From NCBI GenBank assembly GCA_018607545.1, contig JABBBF010000054.1:1-7122 (forward strand): a stretch of DNA of 7,122 nucleotides, given 5' to 3'. This document shows, in pieces, positions 1 through 6,986 of this stretch (within the stretch, counting starts at the first letter, position 1; the number at the start of each line of letters is the position of its first letter). A model generated the notes under the pieces. That model was not told the DNA's origin and ran no database searches. It saw only the letters and a program-made list of their open reading frames with translations. The stretch is from SAR92 clade bacterium. Lineage in GTDB: Bacteria > Pseudomonadota > Gammaproteobacteria > Pseudomonadales > Porticoccaceae. The translations under genes and the position numbers were made by a program.

Positions 1-11
1 ATGGCTTTTTT

Positions 12-1040
12 TTAGTTAGAAGCGTGAAGCTCGGCATTTAGCTCTACAGCGGTTTTATTGGTCAGACATTCAACTGTGCCTGAAACCGAGTTACGTCTAA
101 ATAGTAGATCACTTTTACCAGCCAGTTCACGGGCTTTCATCTTGCCCGTTGCCTGCTTTTGGTCGTCGAGCATAGTGACAATGGTGCCTGCGGTGATATA
201 AAGCCCTGACTCGAGTGTACAGCGATCGCCGAGAGGAATACCCAGACCGGCATTGGCGCCAAGCAGACATTTATCGCCCATTGAGATAACCATATTACCG
301 CCACCCGACAGGGTGCCCATAATTGAAGCGCCGCCACCAACATCGGTTCCGGCCCCGCAGAAGACACCCGCAGAAACACGACCTTCAATCATATTCGGGC
401 CTTCGGTACCGGCATTAAAGTTGATAAAGCCCTCGTGCATCACCGTGGTGCCTTCGCCCACGTAGGCGCCGAGGCGCACTCTCGAGGTGTCGGCAATACG
501 CACACCGCTTGGCACCACGTAATCGACCATCTTGGGAAACTTGTCAACACAGTTAACCGTCAGCGGCTGTCCCGCCATTCGCGCCGCCAGCTGGCGATCT
601 GCCAACTCTTCGATATCGATAGCGCCCTCACTGGTCCAGGCAACATTTTTCAGCGCACCAAATACACCGGTCAGGTCTGTGCCGTGAGGCTTGACCAGGC
701 GGTGGGAGAGCAGATGCAGTTTCAGGTATCCCTGGGGCACAGAGGTCGGTGGCAAATCATCTGCCATTAGCACTGCAACCACCGGACGGTTAGAGGCGGC
801 TAGCTGTTCAACGGATGCCGCCAGATCAGAGTAGCCATTGTGGCTGAGTGCAGATTGCAGGGCAGCGAGTTGCTCAGTGCTCGGTTCGATCTCCCCAGAC
901 TTTATGCCGAGGCTGAGGTCGAGAATATCGCAGACTGTCTGCTCTGGATTTAGAAGCGGCGTGGGGTAGAAAACTTCCAGCCATTCCCCATTGCTGTTTT
1001 TAGTGCCTACGCCGATTGCGAAACTGTACAAATTGCTCAT
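12..1040 (-). CDS. dapD: 2,3,4,5-tetrahydropyridine-2,6-dicarboxylate N-succinyltransferase (DapD)
   Basis: This enzyme transfers a succinyl group from succinyl-CoA to tetrahydrodipicolinate in the cytoplasm, the first committed step of the succinylase branch to meso-diaminopimelate and lysine. The protein has 342 residues, matching the long Pseudomonas/actinobacterial-type DapD rather than the roughly 274-residue E. coli type. An N-terminal domain (about 1-165) precedes a left-handed beta helix (about 170-290) with hexapeptide-like, glycine-rich turns such as GAYVGEGTTV, DVGGGASIMGTLSGGG and CLLGANAGLG. The segment MIEGRVSAGV places Glu219 where the proposed catalytic glutamate of the M. tuberculosis enzyme lies (equivalence inferred from memory). 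The ATG at 1040 has a modest AAGAG ribosome site seven bases upstream, and the start MSNLYSFAIG fits the family. It is the last gene visible in the run; its TAA lies 12 bases from the window edge, so what follows is unknown. dapC, two genes upstream, supplies the next pathway step. Confidence 0.96.
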   Translation of the reverse strand: MSNLYSFAIGVGTKNSNGEWLEVFYPTPLLNPEQTVCDILDLSLGIKSGEIEPSTEQLAALQSALSHNGYSDLAASVEQLAASNRPVVAVLMADDLPPTSVPQGYLKLHLLSHRLVKPHGTDLTGVFGALKNVAWTSEGAIDIEELADRQLAARMAGQPLTVNCVDKFPKMVDYVVPSGVRIADTSRVRLGAYVGEGTTVMHEGFINFNAGTEGPNMIEGRVSAGVFCGAGTDVGGGASIMGTLSGGGNMVISMGDKCLLGANAGLGIPLGDRCTLESGLYITAGTIVTMLDDQKQATGKMKARELAGKSDLLFRRNSVSGTVECLTNKTAVELNAELHASN

Positions 1041-1114
1041 GCTTTTACTCTTTATTAGTGTTAATCGTTATTAAAACAATTGGTTATAGATTTTAGTTAA
1101 AGTGTTTTATTGAT
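1041..1114. other. AT-rich spacer upstream of dapD, possible internal promoter
   Basis: This is the longest gap inside the gene run and is only about 22 percent G+C, far below the flanking genes. On the minus strand it contains several -10-like words (TATAAC at 1088-1083, and TAATAA nearer dapD), but none is paired with a good -35 at 16-18 bases. A small inverted repeat, TTAAT/ATTAA around 1061-1074, has no GC stem and is not a terminator. An extra dapD promoter is plausible from composition and position, but no specific site can be named. Confidence 0.3.
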
Positions 1115-1462
1115 TTATTTCTCAAAAATAGATTGGTAATTCTCTGCTTTAAAACCGATGGTAATCCTGCCGTCTATATCCAGAACCGGGCGCTTTATCA
1201 TTGCCGGATGCTCAGCTAGCAGGGCGCTGACATTGTCGCGATTGGTGCTCTCCTGAACGCTGCTTTCCAGCTTGCGCCAAGTGGTACCGCGGCGGTTGAG
1301 TACAGTTTCCCAGCCGGCCTGCTCAATCCACTGTTCAATGCTCGCAGCGACTATACCGTCGGCGCGAACATCGTGAAATTTATACTCAATACCATTGTCA
1401 GTTAGCCAGTTGCGGGCTTTTTTAATGGTGTCGCAATTTTTGATGCCATAGAGAGTGATCAC
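1115..1462 (-). CDS. yffB: YffB/Spx/ArsC-family thioredoxin-fold protein
   Basis: This is a small cytoplasmic protein of 115 residues, close to the roughly 118 of E. coli YffB. It has the ArsC/Spx-type thioredoxin fold: beta strand MITLYGIK, then the single active-site cysteine in NCDT (Cys10), the RGTTWRKL segment (58-65) and the conserved cis-proline turn KRPVL (Arg91-Pro92), ending with an IGFKAENY-like motif. The family is often named arsenate reductase. The Spx/YffB-like C-terminus lacks an evident match to the third substrate arginine of true ArsC, so a glutathione-linked reductase or unknown redox role is more likely than arsenate detoxification. The start is GTG at 1462: no in-frame ATG lies nearby, MITLYGIKNC is the family N-terminus, and GGAAG lies eight bases upstream. 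The gene sits 44 bases after nth and 74 before dapD; yffB is often next to dap genes in gammaproteobacteria, which supports the family call but does not explain its job. Confidence 0.88.
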   Translation of the reverse strand: MITLYGIKNCDTIKKARNWLTDNGIEYKFHDVRADGIVAASIEQWIEQAGWETVLNRRGTTWRKLESSVQESTNRDNVSALLAEHPAMIKRPVLDIDGRITIGFKAENYQSIFEK

Positions 1463-1506
1463 GGATTTAGCTTCCTTGATATAAGGGCGTTAGCATAGCA
1501 AAAGAG

Positions 1507-2160
1507 TTACGGCTTATGGGTGATAAATGGTTTCTTTCGGTTTGGATAGCAGGTTGCACAGATATCGCAGACCCGTCCATCACAGCCCCGCGCGGTACAG
1601 TACTCGCGCCCGTAAAAGATTATTTGCAGGTGCAGGGCATTCCACTGATCGCGGGGAAAGAGTTTTTTTAAATCTTTTTCGGTCTGGGCGACATTCTTGC
1701 CTTTGGTCAGTCCCCAGCGCTGGGCGAGACGGTGGATATGGGTGTCCACCGGGAAGGCCGGATGGCCAAAGCCTTGGGACATAACCACACTGGCAGTTTT
1801 ATGGCCGACACCTGGGAGTGATTCCAGCGCGTTCCAGTCATCTGGTACTTCGCCATTGTGCTCTTCAACCAATATCTTTGAGAGGTTGGAGATAGCGCTG
1901 GATTTTTGCGGTGCCAGACCGCAGGGACGAACTATTTTATAGATGGTATCCAGGGGCACATGCTGCATATCAAAGGGGTTGTCGGCTTCGGCAAACAGTG
2001 CTGGCGTCACCTGGTTAACGCGAATATCGGTGCACTGGGCGCTGAGCAATACCGCCACTAGCAGCTCAAAATGATTGCGGTGATCCAGGGGGATAGGGGT
2101 TTCCGGATACAGCTCATGCAACCGTTTTAAGATAAATTCAGCACGCTCCTTCTTCAGCAT
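1507..2160 (-). CDS. nth: Endonuclease III-like DNA glycosylase/AP lyase with atypical cysteine loop
   Basis: This is a base-excision repair enzyme expected to remove oxidised pyrimidines and nick the abasic site. It has 217 residues (E. coli Nth has 211). The family start segment FELLVAVLLSAQCTD is at 31-45. The helix-hairpin-helix LPGVGHKTA (115-123) carries the catalytic lysine Lys121, and FPVDTHIHRL (136-145) carries the catalytic aspartate Asp139. The C-terminus has Cys188, 193, 198, 201 and 204. The classical 4Fe-4S loop is C-X6-C-X2-C-X5-C; here the first, third and fourth positions fit (188, 198, 204), but the second is Gly195, with Cys193 and Cys201 as extra cysteines. The sequence around VDTHIHRLAQRWGL and FYGREYC reminds me of Bacteroidetes/Planctomycetes-type homologues more than of E. 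coli Nth. The ATG at 2160 is well supported by an AAAGGA site six bases upstream. It starts 31 bases after dapC; in Pseudomonas and E. coli, nth is normally beside the rnf/rsx genes, so this location is unusual. Confidence 0.93.
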   Translation of the reverse strand: MLKKERAEFILKRLHELYPETPIPLDHRNHFELLVAVLLSAQCTDIRVNQVTPALFAEADNPFDMQHVPLDTIYKIVRPCGLAPQKSSAISNLSKILVEEHNGEVPDDWNALESLPGVGHKTASVVMSQGFGHPAFPVDTHIHRLAQRWGLTKGKNVAQTEKDLKKLFPRDQWNALHLQIIFYGREYCTARGCDGRVCDICATCYPNRKKPFITHKP

Positions 2161-2166
2161 CTCTTG

Positions 2167-2172
2167 TCCTTT
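2167..2172 (-). promoter_or_regulatory. Ribosome binding site of nth
   Basis: AAAGGA is followed by a six-base spacer to the ATG at 2160. It is one of the strongest ribosome sites in the window and fixes the nth start. It contrasts with the weak leaders of glnD and dapC upstream, so nth can be translated independently within the shared transcript. Confidence 0.7.
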
Positions 2173-2191
2173 AACTCTCTAATAAAGTTCT

Positions 2192-3391
2192 CTATTTTAG
2201 ACTCTCGACAAACTGTCTAATGCGCTGGGCGGCTTCGATACATTCGCCAGTTTCTGCCACTAGTGCCAGACGCACGCGGTTTTTCCCGGGATTTCCGCTG
2301 TCAGTCTGTCGCGATAGGTACTGGCCTGGCAGCAATGTGACATTTTGCTGGGCAAACAGTTGCTGGGCAAAATCTGTATCTGCAATAGGGGTTTTTGGCC
2401 ATAGATAGAAGCTTGCCTCTGGTTGCGGAAAGTCCAGTACTGGGCTGAGTATCTCGGTGACGGCAGCAAATTTTTCACGGTACAGGCTGCGGTTTTTAAC
2501 GGTATGGCTCTCATCGCTCCAGGCGGCTGTTGAAGCTGCCTGAACCGCTGTCGACATGGCGCAGCCATGGTAGGTGCGATAGCGCAGGAAGGCTTGTAAT
2601 ACGTCGCGATCACCGGCGACAAAGCCGGAGCGCAGGCCGGGCAGGTTGGAACGCTTCGACAGGCTGTGGAATACCACACAGCGGCTGTAGTCGCTGCGGC
2701 CCATCTCTGCGCAGGCCTGTAATAAGCCCGGTGGTGGCTTGTCTTCCTGTAGATAGACTTCGGAGTAACACTCGTCGCTGGCAATAATAAAATCATATTT
2801 GTCGGCCAGGGCGATGGCCTGTTGAAATTGCTCGACACTGGTCACTGCGCCTGTGGGGTTTCCGGGTGAGCAGAGATGCAACAGCTGGCAGCGCTGCCAG
2901 ACCGACTCGGGAACTGAGCTCAGGTCGGGGATAAAGTTATCTTCTGCACTACAATCCAGATAGTGAAGCTCTGCACCGGCGAGCAGTGCGGCACCCTCAT
3001 AGATCTGATAGAAAGGATTTGGCGTGACTACTAGTGGCTTGGTTCGTGGGTCTATCACCGCCTGGGTAAAGGCAAACAGTGCTTCGCGGGTACCGGTTAC
3101 CGGCAGTACATGTTGGTCGGCATCAATACTCTGGCTGGGCAGGTTAAAGCGCTGTTGCAACCACTGGGCGATGGCTTCGCGCAGTGGCTGCCCACCTCTG
3201 GTGGCTGGATAGACGCCGACCTGGTCAATATTGTCGATCAGTGCCTGTTTCACAAATGCCGGCGACTGGTGTTTAGGTTCGCCAATCGACAGGGAGATAG
3301 GCTTGAGATGCTCGGGCGGGGTGATACCGGCCTTGAGCTCATTGAGCCTTTCGAAGGGATAGCGATGCAGCAGGTCGAGATTGGGGTTCAT
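2192..3391 (-). CDS. dapC: Succinyldiaminopimelate transaminase (DapC), PLP-dependent
   Basis: This enzyme converts N-succinyl-2-amino-6-ketopimelate with glutamate to N-succinyl-L,L-diaminopimelate and 2-oxoglutarate, the step after DapD in lysine and peptidoglycan precursor synthesis. It is a cytoplasmic class I/II aminotransferase of 399 residues, the usual size. Visible fold-type I landmarks are YPATRGGQPLREAI (61-74), SPGNPTG with Asn178 contacting PLP, SDECYSEVY with Asp206 binding the pyridine nitrogen, SLSKRSNLPGLRSG with the Schiff-base lysine Lys246 and phosphate-binding Arg254, and NRVRLAL with Arg374 for the substrate carboxylate. Many aminotransferases share these, but the N-terminus MNPNLDLLHRYPFERL and the link to glnD and dapD point to the Pseudomonas-type DapC rather than ArgD or AlaC. 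It starts 42 bases after glnD. No good Shine-Dalgarno precedes the ATG (only weak purines in AAAAAGTAGACAAT), so translation may depend partly on coupling to glnD. Confidence 0.94.
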   Translation of the reverse strand: MNPNLDLLHRYPFERLNELKAGITPPEHLKPISLSIGEPKHQSPAFVKQALIDNIDQVGVYPATRGGQPLREAIAQWLQQRFNLPSQSIDADQHVLPVTGTREALFAFTQAVIDPRTKPLVVTPNPFYQIYEGAALLAGAELHYLDCSAEDNFIPDLSSVPESVWQRCQLLHLCSPGNPTGAVTSVEQFQQAIALADKYDFIIASDECYSEVYLQEDKPPPGLLQACAEMGRSDYSRCVVFHSLSKRSNLPGLRSGFVAGDRDVLQAFLRYRTYHGCAMSTAVQAASTAAWSDESHTVKNRSLYREKFAAVTEILSPVLDFPQPEASFYLWPKTPIADTDFAQQLFAQQNVTLLPGQYLSRQTDSGNPGKNRVRLALVAETGECIEAAQRIRQFVESLK

Positions 3392-3433
3392 ATTGTCTAC
3401 TTTTTCAAGTTTGCTCTCTAAAAAGACAGGGCA

Positions 3434-6148
3434 TTACTGCCAGATTTTCATTTTGCGCAGTTCGTATTCTTTGCCATCTTCCTGATTGCGTTCATCGAGT
3501 TCGGTGCAGATGGTTTCTTTCAGGGTTTTAATCAGGCCCGCATTGGCAATGGGTTTTGATGCTCTATCGGCCAGGTAAAAAATATCTTCTACGCGCTCAC
3601 CCAGGGTTGAGATCTTTGCGTTGAGAACGCGGAGCTCGAAGCGCACAAAAATTCTCGCTAGATGGGCCAGGAGTCCGGGTCGATCCGGTGTGATAATTTC
3701 CAACACCGTAGTCCCAGTTTCACTGTCATTGTGAAGCGAGGCAACAGTTTTCAGGGCGAAGTTTTTTAGCTGCCGGGGGGTGCGTCGCTGGATATCAAAG
3801 TCGACATTTTGAGGATTGATAATCGCCTCGTTTAGGGTCTTGATGATTTTATCGCTTAGGGCACTGTTGCTGCCGACCGGCTGATTTGATTCGTCGAGGA
3901 CATAGAATACATCAAAGGCGGTGCCATCACTGGCGGACTGCAAGCGTGCATCCTGAATATTTAGATTCAGCTTGTCGAGAGTAGCTGCGGTGATAGAAAA
4001 GATATTTTCGCGGTCTTTGGAGTGGACAAAAATCTGTGTCGCTACAGGTATTTCAACGCCCACATCATTGAGCAGAATAACTGGATTTTCAGGATTCTTG
4101 TTGTCAATAATCGCCTTGGTAAATAGGGCGATATCTTCAGCGCGCTCGCGTAGGAAGAACTCCTCGTTGACGTCTTTCCACACACTGACAGCCAGGGCGG
4201 GATCGACATTATCAGACATCAATGCACCCAGCGCTGCCGCTTTGGCATCTTTTAGCCAGGCTGATTTTGCCATCGGCTCTTCGACGCCCATCTGCAGTAC
4301 CCGCTTGGTTTCGAAGTAAAGGTTGTGCATCAGCGAGCCTTTCCAGTCGGTCCACAGATGCGGATTGGTGGCATTGATATCCGCCACTGTCAGTACATAG
4401 AGGTGGTCGAGGTGAATTATGTCGCCGACATGGCTGGCAAACTTGTGGATTACATCCGGATCTGAGGTGTCTTCGCGCTGGGAGATGCTCGACATCAGCA
4501 GGTGGTTTTCCACCAGCCATTTTAGAAGTTTGATCTCCTGGGGTTTTAGGCCGTGGCGCAGGGCAAAGTCTTCAATATCTACAGAACCCAGTATTGAGTG
4601 ATCGCCACCGCGGCCCTTGGCGATATCGTGATAGAGAGCGGTGATAATAATCAGTTCTTTCTTGGGGAAGTTTTTGTAGATATGTGATGCCACCGGGAAG
4701 CGTTCGGCGACTTCTGGCAGCACCAGGCGACGGATATTGCGCACCACTTCGAGGGTGTGCACATCGACTGGATAAATATGGAAGAGGTCGTGTTGCATCT
4801 GGCCGACAATTTTGCCGAACTCGGGCAGGTAGCCGCCGAGTATGCCGTAGCGATTCATGCGCTGCAGTTGTGCGGAGAGCAGATAGGGCGCTTTTAGAAT
4901 GCGCATAAACAGCGCGCGGTTTTCTTCACTGTTGCGGAAGTCATTGTCAATCAGGTTGCGATGCAGGCGTATCTGGCGAATAGCTGAGGCGCGAATGCCC
5001 TGTATCTGATCGTTTTCGCCGAGGATGGCAAACAGTTCGAGCAGGGCAGAGGGGTGATTGATAAACACCGAACTGTCGGTGGTATCCAAATAGTTGTCGC
5101 GAATCAAAAAGCGCTCGTTGATCTTTTTAACCGCTTTGGTTTTGTTCTTGCGGTAGATGGATTCGTCGAGGTACTGCAGCAGCACGTCATTTAGCTCTCT
5201 GATCGACATAACCACGCGGTAGTACTGCTGCATAAATTTCTCAACACCCAGTCGCCCATCGCTGTCGGTGTAACCGAACATAATCGCGAGCTTGCGCTGG
5301 TAGTCAAACAACAGGCGCTCTTCAGGGCGCTCGGCAATCAGGTGCAGGCCGTAGCGAACTTTCCAGAGAAATTCTTCATCACGCCGCAGGGTTGCGTACT
5401 CTTCTTCGGAGAGAAATCCTTTGCTCACCAGATGGGAGCGACGGTTGACCTGAAAGTGGCGTTTGGCAGTCCAGTTGATAACCTGGATGTCACGCAGCCC
5501 GCCAGGTGCCTCTTTAATATTGGGTTCAAGGTTGTACTCGGTGTCCGCATGTTTGCGGTAGCGCTCTTCCTGCTCGTTGATCTTGCCGCTGTAAAAGGCG
5601 GCGGATGACCAGATTTTTCGTGGCCCGGTTTTGATCAGCAGTTTTTCTAATAGTTTGGGGTCGCCGCAAAGCAGGCGGGTTTCCATAAGGTTAGTGGCCA
5701 CGGTGATATCGCCACGAGCTTCGTCGACGCACTGGCTGAGCGATCTGGTGCTGTGGCCAATTTTTAGTTGAATATCCCAGAGGAAAGTCAAAAATTGCTC
5801 GATGCTAGTGCGGTATTTCTCGGGTTTGTTACGGCGCATCAGGATAAGCAAATCTATATCAGAGTGCGGGTGAAGCTCGCCGCGGCCATAGCCGCCGACG
5901 GCAATCAGGCTGATATCCTTGTCCCATTCAAAGCGCTGCCAGGCGTGGCGAAGAATGACATCGGCAAATTGCGACTGTTCATTGACCAGATGGTGAACCT
6001 CTTCACCCTCGTGGAAACGGTTGTTGAAGTGGTCCTGAGCGGCGCTTAATGCATTGCGGAAAACCTCGACAGGATCGCCGTTTTCAATATCGTTAAGAAA
6101 GCGCTTCTGGTCGAAAAACAGCGGTGCGGTATCGGATTCTGAGCTCAT
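3434..6148 (-). CDS. glnD: Bifunctional [protein-PII] uridylyltransferase / uridylyl-removing enzyme (GlnD)
   Basis: This is the cytoplasmic glutamine sensor that uridylylates PII proteins when glutamine is low and removes UMP when it is high, thereby controlling glutamine synthetase and NtrBC. It has 904 residues, close to the family norm of about 890-900. The nucleotidyltransferase motif GGYGRGELHPHSDID (85-99) contains the metal-binding Asp97 and Asp99. The IKEAPGGLRDIQ motif (211-222) follows. The HD hydrolase domain shows YHDIAKGRGGDHS (His507-Asp508, then Asp516-His517), His549 and Asp590. Two C-terminal ACT domains for glutamine sensing begin near TQIFVHSKDRENIF (704-717) and TVLEIITPDRPGLLAHLA (814-831). 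Every expected domain is intact, so both activities are predicted. The ATG at 6148 lies 24 bases after the map stop and has no clear Shine-Dalgarno, only an A/T-rich leader, yet no better start is evident and the N-terminus aligns in length with relatives. PII itself is not encoded here. Confidence 0.97.
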   Translation of the reverse strand: MSSESDTAPLFFDQKRFLNDIENGDPVEVFRNALSAAQDHFNNRFHEGEEVHHLVNEQSQFADVILRHAWQRFEWDKDISLIAVGGYGRGELHPHSDIDLLILMRRNKPEKYRTSIEQFLTFLWDIQLKIGHSTRSLSQCVDEARGDITVATNLMETRLLCGDPKLLEKLLIKTGPRKIWSSAAFYSGKINEQEERYRKHADTEYNLEPNIKEAPGGLRDIQVINWTAKRHFQVNRRSHLVSKGFLSEEEYATLRRDEEFLWKVRYGLHLIAERPEERLLFDYQRKLAIMFGYTDSDGRLGVEKFMQQYYRVVMSIRELNDVLLQYLDESIYRKNKTKAVKKINERFLIRDNYLDTTDSSVFINHPSALLELFAILGENDQIQGIRASAIRQIRLHRNLIDNDFRNSEENRALFMRILKAPYLLSAQLQRMNRYGILGGYLPEFGKIVGQMQHDLFHIYPVDVHTLEVVRNIRRLVLPEVAERFPVASHIYKNFPKKELIIITALYHDIAKGRGGDHSILGSVDIEDFALRHGLKPQEIKLLKWLVENHLLMSSISQREDTSDPDVIHKFASHVGDIIHLDHLYVLTVADINATNPHLWTDWKGSLMHNLYFETKRVLQMGVEEPMAKSAWLKDAKAAALGALMSDNVDPALAVSVWKDVNEEFFLRERAEDIALFTKAIIDNKNPENPVILLNDVGVEIPVATQIFVHSKDRENIFSITAATLDKLNLNIQDARLQSASDGTAFDVFYVLDESNQPVGSNSALSDKIIKTLNEAIINPQNVDFDIQRRTPRQLKNFALKTVASLHNDSETGTTVLEIITPDRPGLLAHLARIFVRFELRVLNAKISTLGERVEDIFYLADRASKPIANAGLIKTLKETICTELDERNQEDGKEYELRKMKIWQ

Positions 6149-6172
6149 AAATAAATTTTTATTGCCTGTAAG

Positions 6173-6952
6173 TTACTGTCGCTTATAAGGTTCTTCGCTG
6201 CGCGCGGTAAGTACTTCGCAGCCCCTGCTGGTAACAACCAGTGTATGTTCCCACTGGGATGAGAGGCGGCCATCTCTGGTTTCAACGGTCCAGCCATCAC
6301 CTTTTAGTTTGGTGCTGTGCTTGCCGGCATTGACCATGGGCTCGATGGTAAATGACATGCCTTCGACTAGTTCCAGGCCGGTATCCGGTGTGCCGTAGTG
6401 CAGCACCTGTGGTTCTTCATGAAACTCCAGGCCTATCCCGTGACCGCAGTAGTCGCGGACGACAGAGTAGTAATTGGCTTCGGCATGCTTTTGGATATGG
6501 TGGCCAATATCGCCGAGTCGCGCGCCGGGCTTAACCATATCTATTGCTAGGTAGAGGCATTCCTGAGATACATCGATAAGACGCTGTGCGTGGGGAGCTA
6601 CGCTTCCCACCGCGAACATTTTGCTGGTATCACCATGCCAGCCATCTTTGATGACTGTGACATCGATATTGATGATGTCGCCATTTTTAAGGATTTTTTT
6701 CTCTGAGGGGATGCCGTGGCAGACCACCTGGTTGATCGATGTGCAGACGGATTTTGGGAAGCCGCGATAGCCGAGGCAGGCGGGTATGGCTCTCTGGACG
6801 TTGACTATATGATCGTGACAGATTCGATCGAGCTCTTCGGTACTGACACCGGGCACTACATACTCGCCAATTAGCTCCAGAACTTCTGCTGCCAGGCGTC
6901 CCGCTTCACGCATCTTGACGATATCGTCCGCCGATCGTAATTGTATTGTCAT
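6173..6952 (-). CDS. map: Methionine aminopeptidase, type I
   Basis: This enzyme removes the initiator methionine from nascent cytoplasmic proteins whose second residue is small. With the start at 6952 the protein has 259 residues, and all metal and catalytic residues fall at the same numbers as in E. coli Map: His79, Asp97, Asp108, His171, His178 (in CGHGIGLEFHEEP), Glu204 (in FTIEPMV) and Glu235 (in WEHT). It lacks the N-terminal zinc-finger extension of eukaryotic forms, so it is type Ia. A longer reading frame begins at an ATG at 6964, adding MRFT. That start has GAGG directly against it, which is too close, whereas the ATG at 6952 has GAGG (6962-6959) with a six-base spacer, so 6952 is preferred. 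It is the first gene of the leftward run and is divergent from the probable rpsB promoter, an arrangement common in gammaproteobacteria. The glnD start follows its stop by 24 bases. Confidence 0.97.
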   Translation of the reverse strand: MTIQLRSADDIVKMREAGRLAAEVLELIGEYVVPGVSTEELDRICHDHIVNVQRAIPACLGYRGFPKSVCTSINQVVCHGIPSEKKILKNGDIINIDVTVIKDGWHGDTSKMFAVGSVAPHAQRLIDVSQECLYLAIDMVKPGARLGDIGHHIQKHAEANYYSVVRDYCGHGIGLEFHEEPQVLHYGTPDTGLELVEGMSFTIEPMVNAGKHSTKLKGDGWTVETRDGRLSSQWEHTLVVTSRGCEVLTARSEEPYKRQ

Positions 6953-6958
6953 AGTAAA

Positions 6959-6962
6959 CCTC
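6959..6962 (-). promoter_or_regulatory. Ribosome binding site that decides the map start
   Basis: GAGG with a six-base spacer (TTTACT) precedes the ATG at 6952. The upstream in-frame ATG at 6964 overlaps this site, so choosing it would bury the Shine-Dalgarno inside the coding region. The site therefore favours the shorter, 259-residue Map. Confidence 0.65.
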
Positions 6963-6973
6963 ATCCTCTATTT

Positions 6974-6986
6974 GGGCGCTATTGTA
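6974..6986 (-). promoter_or_regulatory. Probable map promoter: -10 element and GC-rich discriminator
   Basis: On the minus strand TACAAT (6986-6981) differs from the sigma-70 -10 consensus at one base and is followed directly by AGCGCCC (6980-6974). A start about seven bases downstream would leave a short leader of about 20 bases ending in the map ribosome site. No good -35 is visible at 16-18 bases upstream, so the promoter may be weak or need an activator. GC-rich discriminators are typical of promoters repressed by ppGpp/DksA; that regulation is inferred, not shown. Confidence 0.5.

Noticed and set aside
1..14. T-run on the plus strand next to the dapD stop, considered as a terminator
   Set aside because: In the direction of dapD transcription it is an A-run, and no GC stem is visible before the window ends, so it cannot be called a dapD terminator.
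435..770. Plus-strand open frame of 111 codons opposite dapD
   Set aside because: It is antisense to the DapD N-terminal and early helix domain, with a histidine-rich, unrecognisable product.
1061..1074. Inverted repeat TTAAT/ATTAA considered as a terminator after the YffB-like gene
   Set aside because: The stem is all A/T, short and without a following U-run; it is expected by chance in such AT-rich DNA.
2260..2838. Minus-strand open frame of 192 codons inside dapC in another frame
   Set aside because: It is fully contained in a clearly real aminotransferase gene, and its composition shows no recognisable domain.
3404..3435. Nine-codon open frame starting at an ATG that overlaps the glnD stop (TAATG)
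   Set aside because: It is very short, out of frame with dapC, and lacks a ribosome site or recognisable leader-peptide features; likely chance.
5768..6049. Plus-strand open frame of 93 codons opposite the 5' part of glnD
   Set aside because: It is antisense to the conserved nucleotidyltransferase region of GlnD and explained by that gene's codon use; no ribosome site or known motif.
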